From assembly GCA_964397775.1 (NCBI GenBank), contig CAYNKL010000059.1, positions 1 to 24,203 of the forward strand: a stretch of DNA of 24,203 nt, written 5' to 3'. The notes under the pieces were generated by a model. The model had not been told where the DNA came from. It did no database searches and worked only from the letters and a program-made list of their open reading frames with translations. Within the stretch, counting starts at the first letter, position 1. Each line of letters starts with the position of its first letter. Source of the DNA: Allosediminivita sp964397775 (GTDB lineage Bacteria; Pseudomonadota; Alphaproteobacteria; Rhodobacterales; Rhodobacteraceae). The position numbers were made by a program, and so were the translations under genes. Below are positions 7,290-14,026 of this stretch, one piece after another.

Positions 7290-8677
7290 CAGCGCAGCAC
7301 CGCGCGGATCTCGGGGTCTTCCAGCGTGAGGTCGAGCACCCTGCGCGTGCGCTCGACGATGGTGTCGATCTCGTCCGCGGTACAACAGAGCGGTGGCGCG
7401 TAGCCGAAGACGCCCTGCGGGAAGGCGCGGACCACCAGCCCCTGCTCCCAGGCGCGGTCGAAGAGGCGGGTCGCGGCGTTCAGCTCGGCGGGCAGGGGCG
7501 TCTTTGCGACCTTGTCCGTGACCAGTTCCACGGCGGCGAGCATGCCGCGGCCGCGCACGTCGCCGACCAGCGGATGATCGGACAGCCCCTGCAGTCCGTC
7601 CTGAAGACGCTTGCCCATGGCACGGCCATTTTCCAGCAGACCGCCCTCGTAGAGCGCCAGCACCTCCAGCCCCACGGCGGCCGAGACGGGATGTGCGGAG
7701 TAGGTGAAGCCATGGCCGACCGCCTTGGCGCCCGCGCCGTCGGCGATCACATCGTAGACCGCATCCGACATCAGCACCGCGCCCATGGGCACGTAGCCCG
7801 AGGTCAGACCCTTGGCGACGGTCATGAGGTCCGGCACGATGCCTTCATCCTCGCAGGCGAAAAGCGGGCCGGTGCGGCCAAAGGCCGTGATGACCTCGTC
7901 GGCCACGAAGAGGATGCCGTACTCGGCGCAGGTGTCGCGCATGGCCTTGATCCAGCCCTTGGGCGGCACCAGAACGCCACCCGAGCCCTGGATCGGCTCG
8001 ACGTAGAAGGCCGCGACGCGGTCGGGGCCGAGGTCTTCCACCTTGGCGCGCAGCTCGGCGACCGAGGCGTCGATGACCGCCTGCGGATCGTCTGCCCGCG
8101 GGTTGCGGTAGAGGTCGTGAGACGCGATCTTGTGCTGCCAGTCAAAAGGCAGGCCGAAGCCGTCGTGGAACAGCGATAGCGCAGTGATGCCGGCGCCGGT
8201 GGAGCTCGACCCGTGATAGCCTGAGGCAACCGAGATGACCTGGTCGCGCTCGGGCTTGCCCTGCGCATGCCAGTAATAGCGGATGAAACGGATCGTGCTG
8301 TCGACGGCGTCCGACCCGCCCAACGTGAAATAGACGTGATTGAGATCGCCCGACGCACGCTCGGCCAGGGCCGCGGCAAGCCGGATGGGTGCCTCGGCGC
8401 CAAGATCGAAGTAACCGGTCGCGTAGGGCAGATCGCGCATCTGCCGCGACGCGGCCTCGATGACGCTTTCCTGCCCGTAGCCCGCGTTCACGCACCAAAG
8501 GCCGGCGAAGCCGTCGATCAGCTCGCGCCCCTCGGCATCGGTGACGGTAGCGCCCTTGGCGCCGGTCAGCACGCGCACGCCGCGCGCCTCGTGCCCCCGG
8601 TAGGAGGAGACCGGGTGGACGAGGTGGCGCCGGTCCAGTTCGGCGAGGGAATTGGCGAGGGGTGGACGTATGGTCAT
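7289..8677 (-). CDS. Class III omega-aminotransferase (SpuC / omega-amino acid transaminase type)
   Basis: This 462-residue PLP enzyme of fold type I, class III, transfers a terminal or omega amino group to pyruvate or a similar acceptor. It shows LIDGFAGLWCVNAGYG (substrate-cup region, about 53-68), ASGYHGSS, VEPIQGSGGV, the cofactor Asp D260 in VADEVITAFGRTG and the Schiff-base lysine K289 in TVAKGLTSGY. The GLWCVN and KGLTSGYVPMGAV patterns match the group with putrescine:pyruvate, beta-alanine:pyruvate and broad amine:pyruvate transaminases; the amine is not determined by sequence. The ATG at 8677 has GGAG 8 bases upstream and follows the GNAT gene by 16 bases; a longer reading to 8800 would run into that gene. 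Downstream it overlaps the ghrA-like gene by 1 base of the shared ATGA. Confidence 0.88.
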   Translation of the reverse strand: MTIRPPLANSLAELDRRHLVHPVSSYRGHEARGVRVLTGAKGATVTDAEGRELIDGFAGLWCVNAGYGQESVIEAASRQMRDLPYATGYFDLGAEAPIRLAAALAERASGDLNHVYFTLGGSDAVDSTIRFIRYYWHAQGKPERDQVISVASGYHGSSSTGAGITALSLFHDGFGLPFDWQHKIASHDLYRNPRADDPQAVIDASVAELRAKVEDLGPDRVAAFYVEPIQGSGGVLVPPKGWIKAMRDTCAEYGILFVADEVITAFGRTGPLFACEDEGIVPDLMTVAKGLTSGYVPMGAVLMSDAVYDVIADGAGAKAVGHGFTYSAHPVSAAVGLEVLALYEGGLLENGRAMGKRLQDGLQGLSDHPLVGDVRGRGMLAAVELVTDKVAKTPLPAELNAATRLFDRAWEQGLVVRAFPQGVFGYAPPLCCTADEIDTIVERTRRVLDLTLEDPEIRAVLR

Positions 8678-8693
8678 TATGTGCTCCGCCGGT

Positions 8694-9524
8694 TCAGCCA
8701 AGGGCTTGCGAAATGAGGGCGTGGGTCTGGTAGAGGGAACTTGCGCGAGCGCGGGGCGCGCGGACCATTGCGGTTCCGTCCCCGACCACGGGCAACCCAA
8801 GCCCTTCGATGAAGGGGGCGAGCCCGTGCTCTTCGGGCACGTCGATACGCAGGAGCTGCCCGTTCATGCGGGCCGCCGCCTCTGCGATCAGAGAGCGCGC
8901 CGCCGCGGCATTACGCGCCACGACGGGCCCGAGGACATATCCTCGACCGAAGCGGCGCAGCAGGGCGAACCCGCCTTCGGTGGTCAGGGTCTCGCCCGTC
9001 TCCGCAATCCGTGTCAGCAACGCCAGACGCTCCATTCCGCTGGCATCGCGGTCCATTTCTGCAAGCTGATCCGGATCGACGGGGTCAGCGGAGACCGGTT
9101 GTTCGGGGCTCGCCGCGTGGGCGGTGCCGCGCAACTGCACGATGCGCCCGCACGGCTCGAAGCCGAGCTTGCGGTAGAGCGGCAACCCCTCCGGCGTCGC
9201 CACGAGACGCATCTCACGATCGCCCGCCAGTGCAATGGCGGCTTCCATCACCCGCCGGCCAAGACCGCGGCCACGCATGGTTTCGTCCACGATGATCATG
9301 TTCAGGGTGGCCACGGGGCCGTGGAACGAACAAAGCGCCGTACCGACAACGCGGCCGTTCTCGATCGCCGCAACCCCTTGGGAGACGGACAGATTCAGGA
9401 GCCAGTCCTCGATCCGGTGGGGCCAGCTCACGGCTTGCGACAGGGCGAGCGCGCCCTCGAGGTGCGCCTCGGTGAAGGGCACCAGCTCGGTGGTCGATGG
9501 GGGAGGGGTGTCAACGCGGGTCAT
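8694..9524 (-). CDS. GNAT N-acetyltransferase with Acetyltransf_18-type C-terminal domain
   Basis: This 276-residue two-domain protein carries an N-terminal GNAT fold (about 10-140) with NMIIVDETMRGRGLGRRVM, whose RGRGLG is the acetyl-CoA pyrophosphate loop, and YRKLGF near its end. The C-terminal half (about 145-276) contains GFALLRRFGRGYVLGPVVA, then LLRIDVPEE, and a tail THALISQALG. This layout is that of the YitH/HolE-like group (GNAT plus Acetyltransf_18), whose natural acceptors are mostly unknown. The second GNAT in this window (12949-13821) has the same layout and the same kind of tail, so they are paralogues. AGGA lies about 10 bases before the ATG. It sits 16 bases before the transaminase, suggesting that it acetylates an amine handled by that enzyme or detoxifies an intermediate. 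Confidence 0.8.
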   Translation of the reverse strand: MTRVDTPPPSTTELVPFTEAHLEGALALSQAVSWPHRIEDWLLNLSVSQGVAAIENGRVVGTALCSFHGPVATLNMIIVDETMRGRGLGRRVMEAAIALAGDREMRLVATPEGLPLYRKLGFEPCGRIVQLRGTAHAASPEQPVSADPVDPDQLAEMDRDASGMERLALLTRIAETGETLTTEGGFALLRRFGRGYVLGPVVARNAAAARSLIAEAAARMNGQLLRIDVPEEHGLAPFIEGLGLPVVGDGTAMVRAPRARASSLYQTHALISQALG

Positions 9525-9646
9525 GGCAGAGGTCCTGGATATTGCCTCCGAAAACTACCCCCCGGGCGCTAGCATCTCTGACTTGATCGCAGGGGCCGGC
9601 GGCAGTTTTCGCCAAAGGCCGCAGCGCCGGGCCGCAGAAAATGCCG
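9525..9646. other. Gap between the argE-like gene and the GNAT gene
   Basis: These 122 bases separate two minus-strand genes. They include GC-rich imperfect pairing around 9590-9635 (GGCCGGCGG against CGCCGGGCC) but no U-tract and no clear -10/-35. The GNAT > transaminase > ghrA unit could have its own promoter here or be read through from the argE-like gene; the sequence does not decide. Confidence 0.3.
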
Positions 9647-10771
9647 TCAGCGCGAGAGGCTTTCCCCAAGACGCCGGATCAGTGCGCAGGTGGCCTGCAG
9701 CTCGTCCCGGGTCAGGTATTCCTCGGGCTTGTGCGCCCGCGCGATGTCGCCCGGTCCGCAGACCACCGAAGCGATGCCGGCCGCCTGGAACAGGCCCGCC
9801 TCGGTCCCGTAGCTGACCGCCGCGAGCGGAGTCGTGCCGGAGAGATCGGCGATGCGCGCGGCCAGCGGATGATCTGTCGGAAGGGCCAGCGGCGGATAGG
9901 TCGAAATCGTCTCGACCTCGACGCCTGCGGCCGCGGCAGCGGCGACGACGGGGCCAAGCAGTGTTATCGGATCGGCCCCGGCAATGGCGCGGACCTCGAT
10001 CTCGGCCTCAGCGAGGTCGGGAATGATGTTGAGCGCCTGTCCGCCAGAAACCGTGCCGATCTGAAGGCTGGAGAAGGGCGGCGCGAAGCGCGGGTCCTGC
10101 GCCCCCTGCGTCAAGGCGGCGGCCTGGGCGACGGCGGCTTCGAGCACCGGCACAAGCGCGTGAATGGCGTTCTTGCCCAGATCGGGGCGCGAAGAATGGC
10201 CCGCCTGTCCGCGGGCCCGCAACCGGATCGCGGCCTTGCCCTTGTGCGCCAGAACGGGAACGAGCCCCGAAGGTTCGCCGATGATCGCGCCCTCGGGTGT
10301 GGCGCAAAGCTCCGGCAATGCCGAAAGCAGGTGCGGCACGCCCTGGCATCCGGCCTCTTCGTCGTAGGAGAGGGCGAGGTGGACGGGCTGCTTCAGGTCC
10401 ATTGCTGCAAGTTCGGGCACCATGGCCAGTGCCGCGGCCACGAAGCCCTTCATGTCGCAAGCCCCGCGCCCGATCAGCCTATCGCCGTCGTCGCGCAGCA
10501 CAAAAGGATCCGCCTTCCAGCCGGGTTCCGCGGCCGGGACGACATCTAGGTGTCCCGAGAGCACATAGCCCGGCTTGTCCGCCGGTCCGATGGTGGCAAA
10601 GAGGTTCGAGCGGTCGCCTTCCGGCCCCGGCAGCACATGCGCCGCGATTCCATGCGCCGCGAGCCATTCCTGCACGAATCCGATGATCGGTCCGTTCGGC
10701 TGGCCGACCACGCTGTCGAATCCGACCAGTTTCGAGAGCATTTGCTCGGGCGTCAGTGTCTCTTGCGACAT
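9647..10771 (-). CDS. argE: Acetylornithine deacetylase (ArgE-type M20 metallohydrolase)
   Basis: This 374-residue M20 family amidohydrolase with two zinc (or cobalt) ions removes an N-acyl group from an amino acid. Metal and catalytic residues are in place: H74 and D76 in LSGHLDVVPA, bridging D106 in GRGACDMKGF, general base/ligand E138-E139 in SYDEEAGCQG, E166 in IIGEPSG and the C-terminal His in IARAHKPEEYL. The dimerisation domain starts near HKGKAAIRLRARGQAGHSS. These match the ArgE (acetylornithine) subgroup, and the length is usual. The ATG at 10771 has GAGGA about 9 bases upstream. It sits among catabolic genes and next to a GNAT rather than arg genes, so the true substrate may be another N-acetylated amino acid or diamine derivative. 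Confidence 0.82.
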   Translation of the reverse strand: MSQETLTPEQMLSKLVGFDSVVGQPNGPIIGFVQEWLAAHGIAAHVLPGPEGDRSNLFATIGPADKPGYVLSGHLDVVPAAEPGWKADPFVLRDDGDRLIGRGACDMKGFVAAALAMVPELAAMDLKQPVHLALSYDEEAGCQGVPHLLSALPELCATPEGAIIGEPSGLVPVLAHKGKAAIRLRARGQAGHSSRPDLGKNAIHALVPVLEAAVAQAAALTQGAQDPRFAPPFSSLQIGTVSGGQALNIIPDLAEAEIEVRAIAGADPITLLGPVVAAAAAAGVEVETISTYPPLALPTDHPLAARIADLSGTTPLAAVSYGTEAGLFQAAGIASVVCGPGDIARAHKPEEYLTRDELQATCALIRRLGESLSR

Positions 10772-10811
10772 GCGTGCTGTCCTCTTTGTTCTCTTGTTCC
10801 CCAGTCTGCCA

Positions 10812-10885
10812 CGGTCGCGTCCGAAGCGGAGACCGAGTTCCAAGGCGCTCCGGCAGGCTGTGCCGCGTGCCGCTGCGCATACGCA
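10812..10885. promoter_or_regulatory. Divergent region between the argE-like gene and the HAD gene, with dyads
   Basis: The 200-base divergent gap contains a bulged hairpin: CGGTC (10812-10816) and TCCG (10820-10823) pair with CGGA and GACCG (10827-10835), giving 9 base pairs with a three-base loop and a three-base bulge. A short dyad, TGCG-cata-CGCA, lies at 10874-10885. Either could be an operator or leader structure. No convincing promoter hexamers were found, and no regulator gene is adjacent. Confidence 0.28.
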
Positions 10886-10971
10886 ATTTCATGCCTTGCG
10901 CCGGACGAAGCCAGCACCTCTGTCGCTGTCAGACGATGATGCTGGGATGAAACAAACCATCGGAGACCACC

Positions 10972-11637
10972 ATGACCGTCCGCCCCAAATTCGTCAGTTT
11001 CGATTGCCACGGCACCATGATCTATTTCGACATGGCCGGGGCGGCGCGTGACCACTACGGCGCGCAGCTTTCGCCCGAGCAGATGGATGCCTTCATCCGC
11101 GACTTCTCGGCCTATCGGCTGGACGAGGTTCTGCAGGATTTCAAACCCTATGCCGACGTGGTGCACAACGCCCTCGAACGCACCTGCAAGCGCAACGGCG
11201 TGGCTTTCGATCCCGCTGTCGCCGTGGACATCTACAACCGTGTGCCCACCTGGGGGCCCAATCCCGATGTGCCCGCAGGCCTTGCCAAGGTGGCCGAGGA
11301 GTTTCCTCTGGTGGCGCTGACGAACTCGATGAACGAACAGATCCCGCACAACATCGCCAAGCTCGGCGCGCCGATCACCCATGTGCTGACGGCCGAGAGC
11401 GCCGGCGCCTACAAGCCGCACATGCAGGCCTTCGAGTACATGTTCGACACGCTGGGGTGCGGCCCCGAGGACGTGCTGCATGTCTCGTCGAGCTTCCGCT
11501 ACGATCTGATGACGGCGCATGACCTGCACATCACCAACAAGGTCTGGGTCAACCGCGGGCACGAGCCTGCCAACCCTTACTACGGCTACACAGAGGTGCC
11601 CGACATTTCGCATCTTCCGGCCGTTCTGGGCCTCTGA
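10972..11637 (+). CDS. HAD-superfamily hydrolase, haloacid dehalogenase type II-like
   Basis: This 221-residue HAD-fold protein has the family motifs: nucleophile D11 in SFDCHGTM, S119 in ALTNSMN, K148 in AGAYKP, and VSSSFRYD (D178). It lacks the second Asp of phosphatase-type HADs, like type II L-2-haloacid dehalogenases. Compared from memory with the L-DEX enzyme, three active-site positions differ: the Tyr after the nucleophile is His13, the Tyr six residues after the lysine is Phe154, and the VSSNAWD segment has lost its Asn and is one residue longer. Dehalogenase activity is therefore doubtful. GGAG lies 6 bases before the ATG. The next gene, a PuuB-like flavoenzyme, starts 3 bases after its stop, so the two are probably coupled and act on one compound. 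Function beyond a HAD hydrolase is unknown. Confidence 0.75.
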   Translation: MTVRPKFVSFDCHGTMIYFDMAGAARDHYGAQLSPEQMDAFIRDFSAYRLDEVLQDFKPYADVVHNALERTCKRNGVAFDPAVAVDIYNRVPTWGPNPDVPAGLAKVAEEFPLVALTNSMNEQIPHNIAKLGAPITHVLTAESAGAYKPHMQAFEYMFDTLGCGPEDVLHVSSSFRYDLMTAHDLHITNKVWVNRGHEPANPYYGYTEVPDISHLPAVLGL

Positions 11638-11640
11638 GCG

Positions 11641-12930
11641 ATGAAATTCGCATCCTACTGGCACGACACGGCGCCCGCCTTCACAGGCGGGCATTCGGGG
11701 CCGGTCGAGAGCCGCTTCGACGTGGCGGTGATCGGCGCCGGGTTCACCGGTCTGAATGCCGCGCGCAAGCTGGCACGCGAGGGTCTGCGCGTCGCTGTGC
11801 TGGAAGCCTCGCACGTCGGGGCAGGGGCCTCGGGGCGCAATGGCGGGCATCTGAACAACGGCATCGCCCATGGCTATGCCGATGCCAAGACACACCTCGG
11901 GGCCGAGCGGGCGCACAGGCTCTACCGCGCCTTCGACCGTTCGATCGACATGATCGAGCAGGTCATCGCCGAGGAAGGGATCGACTGCGACTTTCGCCCC
12001 GCCGGCAAGCTGAAGTTGGCCTCCAAGCCCTCGCACGTTGCCGGGCTGCAGGCCAATCAGGAGCTTGTCGCGCGCGAGGTCGATCCCGAGACCCGTTGGC
12101 TCGACCGGGAAGATCTGAAAGGGGAAATCGGGTCCGACGCGTTCCACGGCGCGGCGCTGTTCGAGAAGTCGGCGATGATGCACATGGGCCGCTACCTGAC
12201 CGGTCTGGCCGAGGCCACGGTGCGCCATGGTGCGACGGTCTGGGAAAATGCGCCTGTCAGCGGGCGCAACAAGACGCAGAAGGGCTGGCAGCTGGAGACG
12301 CCGCGCGGACAGCTGACCGCCGACCGGGTGATCGCCGCGACCGGAGGCTATTCGGCACAGGTCCGCAACGCGCCGCTGGGATATTTCCGCAAGCGGATCA
12401 TCTCGATGGCGTCGTTCATCATCGCCACCCGACCGCTGACCGACGCCGAGGTGGCCGCCACGATGCCCGGCAACAGGACCTACGTGACCTCGCTCAACAT
12501 TGGCAATTACTTCCGTCTCTCGCCGGACAACCGGCTGATCCTTGGCGGGAGGGCGCGGTTTTCGGCGCGGTCTGATCAGAAGTCCGACGCCCGCTCCGGC
12601 GCGGTGCTCCGCGAGGCGATGACCGGCATCTTTCCGCAACTGGCGAAGGTCGAGATCGACTATTGCTGGGGCGGCCTGGTCGGGCTGACAAAGGATCGTT
12701 TCCCCCGCGCGGGCGAGGCCGACGGCATGATCTACGGCATGGGCTATTCCGGCCACGGCGCGCAGATGTCCACGCTGCTGGGGCAGGCACTGGCCGATAT
12801 GGCGCAGGGGCGGCACGACACCAACCCGCTCGAGGGGTTGGATTGGCCCGCGGTGCCCGCGTTGAACGGCAAGCCTTGGTTCCTGCCGCTCGCGGGGATG
12901 TGGTTCGGCCTGAAGGACCGCCTGTCCTGA
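11641..12930 (+). CDS. FAD-dependent amine oxidoreductase, gamma-glutamylputrescine oxidase (PuuB)-like
   Basis: This 429-residue DAO-family flavoenzyme has the FAD motif VAVIGAGFTGLNAARKLA (G32-x-G34-x-x-G37), the ribose strand VAVLEAS, the loop GAGASGRNGGH (about 59-69) typical of the PuuB group, ATGGYSA, and the C-terminal IYGMGYSGHGAQMS. The closing segment, PWFLPLAGMWFGLKDRLS, corresponds to the PuuB C terminus, which ends in a similar GLRDKLG. PuuB oxidises gamma-glutamylputrescine to gamma-glutamyl-aminobutyraldehyde, releasing ammonia and H2O2; this homologue may act on a related N-substituted diamine or amino acid. No glutamylputrescine synthetase (puuA) or hydrolase (puuD) is in the window, so the canonical Puu pathway is not complete here. 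It is cotranscribed with the HAD gene and ends 18 bases from the convergent GNAT gene. Confidence 0.8.
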   Translation: MKFASYWHDTAPAFTGGHSGPVESRFDVAVIGAGFTGLNAARKLAREGLRVAVLEASHVGAGASGRNGGHLNNGIAHGYADAKTHLGAERAHRLYRAFDRSIDMIEQVIAEEGIDCDFRPAGKLKLASKPSHVAGLQANQELVAREVDPETRWLDREDLKGEIGSDAFHGAALFEKSAMMHMGRYLTGLAEATVRHGATVWENAPVSGRNKTQKGWQLETPRGQLTADRVIAATGGYSAQVRNAPLGYFRKRIISMASFIIATRPLTDAEVAATMPGNRTYVTSLNIGNYFRLSPDNRLILGGRARFSARSDQKSDARSGAVLREAMTGIFPQLAKVEIDYCWGGLVGLTKDRFPRAGEADGMIYGMGYSGHGAQMSTLLGQALADMAQGRHDTNPLEGLDWPAVPALNGKPWFLPLAGMWFGLKDRLS

Positions 12931-12948
12931 ACTTGCGTGCGGCGCGTT

Positions 12949-13821
12949 CTACCCGATCGAATGCGCCGCCAGCGCGTGGGTCACCAGACCTTCGCTCGCC
13001 CGGCGATGCGGGCCGATCCGCATCTCGGTCACGGTATCGAAGCGCCCCATGCCCGCCGCACTCAGGAAACCCGTCAGCTCCTGCCCCTCGCTGGGTGTGT
13101 CGAGCCTGACGAAGCTGCCCTGCACCTGGCGCATCAGGGGCGCGGCGAGCTGTATCGCCATGGCCTCGGACTCGGCCACCAGAGGACCTATGACATGGCC
13201 CTTGCCAAAGCGCCGCATCAGCGCATAGCCGCAGGGCCGCCCGGCACGCAGGGCAAGACATCCGGTTGAAACCTCAAGCAGCGCATCCATCGTCGCGCGT
13301 CGGTCCGCGCCAAAGGCCTGCCGGTCCATGTCGCGCACCGCCGCGTGGTCACCCTCGGTGATCGGGGCGACTTCGATGCCCGGCAAAGCTTCAACCTCCG
13401 GCAGGCTGCGGACAACGCCCTGATGCTGGTAGACGGTCGTCACGTGCTGGAACCCGGCGCTGAGGTAAAGGCGGTAGCCCGCGCGCGTCGCATTGAGCCG
13501 CAGGTCGCGCCCTTCGCAGTCGCGCATGATGCGGTCGAGCAGGAAACGCCCGCCACCCCGCGCCTGCAGGCGCGGCGGCGTCACCATCATGCCCAGCACA
13601 GCGAAGTCGTCGCCCATCGGGAAATGCATGGCCGAGCCCAGCGGACGTCCGATCTCGTCCAGGGCGATATAGCCATCGCCCAACCGCATCAGCAGGTCCA
13701 GATCGCTGTCGCGATGCGGCCAGAACACGCTGACGGTCAGCTCATGCAGAAGCGCACGGTCCTTGCGGGCAATCGGCACAAGCTCGGCCTCATAGGCGTC
13801 GATCCGAAGAGTGTCGTTCAA
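12949..13821 (-). CDS. GNAT N-acetyltransferase, paralogue of the 8694-9524 gene
   Basis: This 290-residue protein has the same two-domain layout as the other GNAT in the window. The N-terminal acetyltransferase domain has GMMVTPPRLQARGGGRFLL, where RGGG takes the place of the usual R-x-x-G-x-G/A loop, then YRLYLSAGF. The C-terminal Acetyltransf_18-type domain has GYALMRRFGKGHVIGPLVA, VRLDTPSE, and the tail THALAAHSIG, against GFALLRRFGRGYVLGPVVA and THALISQALG in the paralogue. The TTG at 13821 was chosen because GGGAGG sits 8 bases upstream. A GTG at 13854 would add 11 residues without a good ribosome site. It lies 205 bases downstream of the phospholyase-type gene on the same strand and may be the last gene of that operon or separately controlled. 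Acceptor substrate unknown. Confidence 0.78.
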   Translation of the reverse strand: MNDTLRIDAYEAELVPIARKDRALLHELTVSVFWPHRDSDLDLLMRLGDGYIALDEIGRPLGSAMHFPMGDDFAVLGMMVTPPRLQARGGGRFLLDRIMRDCEGRDLRLNATRAGYRLYLSAGFQHVTTVYQHQGVVRSLPEVEALPGIEVAPITEGDHAAVRDMDRQAFGADRRATMDALLEVSTGCLALRAGRPCGYALMRRFGKGHVIGPLVAESEAMAIQLAAPLMRQVQGSFVRLDTPSEGQELTGFLSAAGMGRFDTVTEMRIGPHRRASEGLVTHALAAHSIG

Positions 13822-13930
13822 TTGCGCTGCCTCCCGTTTGGCTGGCCATGCCACACTTCAAGTTGCTCGGGCGCGATGGCTCGCATGTCCGGTGCCGAAC
13901 GCCCGGTTTGCAGCGGATGGTTCCCCGAGC

Positions 13931-13940
13931 TGCCATGGCA
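13931..13940. promoter_or_regulatory. Perfect 10-base palindrome upstream of the second GNAT
   Basis: TGCCATGGCA is a perfect palindrome in the 205-base gap, about 110 bases upstream of the GNAT start and close to the direct repeat at 13967-14003. It could be half of a compound operator. The pairing does not extend to the flanking bases. Confidence 0.25.
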
Positions 13941-13966
13941 TGACCATAGCCCGCATTGCGTAGCAG

Positions 13967-14003
13967 GTTTCACCATTCTGCGTTGAGTTTCAGTACATTC
14001 TGC
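13967..14003. repeat. Tandem direct repeat (two copies, about 20-22 base period)
   Basis: The block GTTTCA-n-CATTCTGC occurs at 13967-13981 and again at 13987-14003, with a one-base and a three-base spacer respectively. The 6-base part repeats with period 20 and the 8-base part with period 22, about two helical turns. It lies in the non-coding gap between the phospholyase-type gene and the second GNAT, about 150 bases upstream of the latter. This spacing is what tandem regulator sites look like. The rest of the gap holds no open reading frame I would accept. Confidence 0.4.
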
Positions 14004-14026
14004 CCAATTTTCATGCGCATCGAGGA

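Noticed and set aside
10753..12816. Long minus-strand open frame (687 codons) over the HAD and PuuB-like genes
   Set aside because: It lies antisense to two well-supported genes, shows no recognisable domain, and its His/Arg/Gly-rich content reflects the complementary codons.
11641..12930. Canonical Puu putrescine pathway
   Set aside because: PuuB-like, transaminase and GabD-like proteins are present, but there is no gamma-glutamylputrescine synthetase or gamma-glutamyl-GABA hydrolase in the window.
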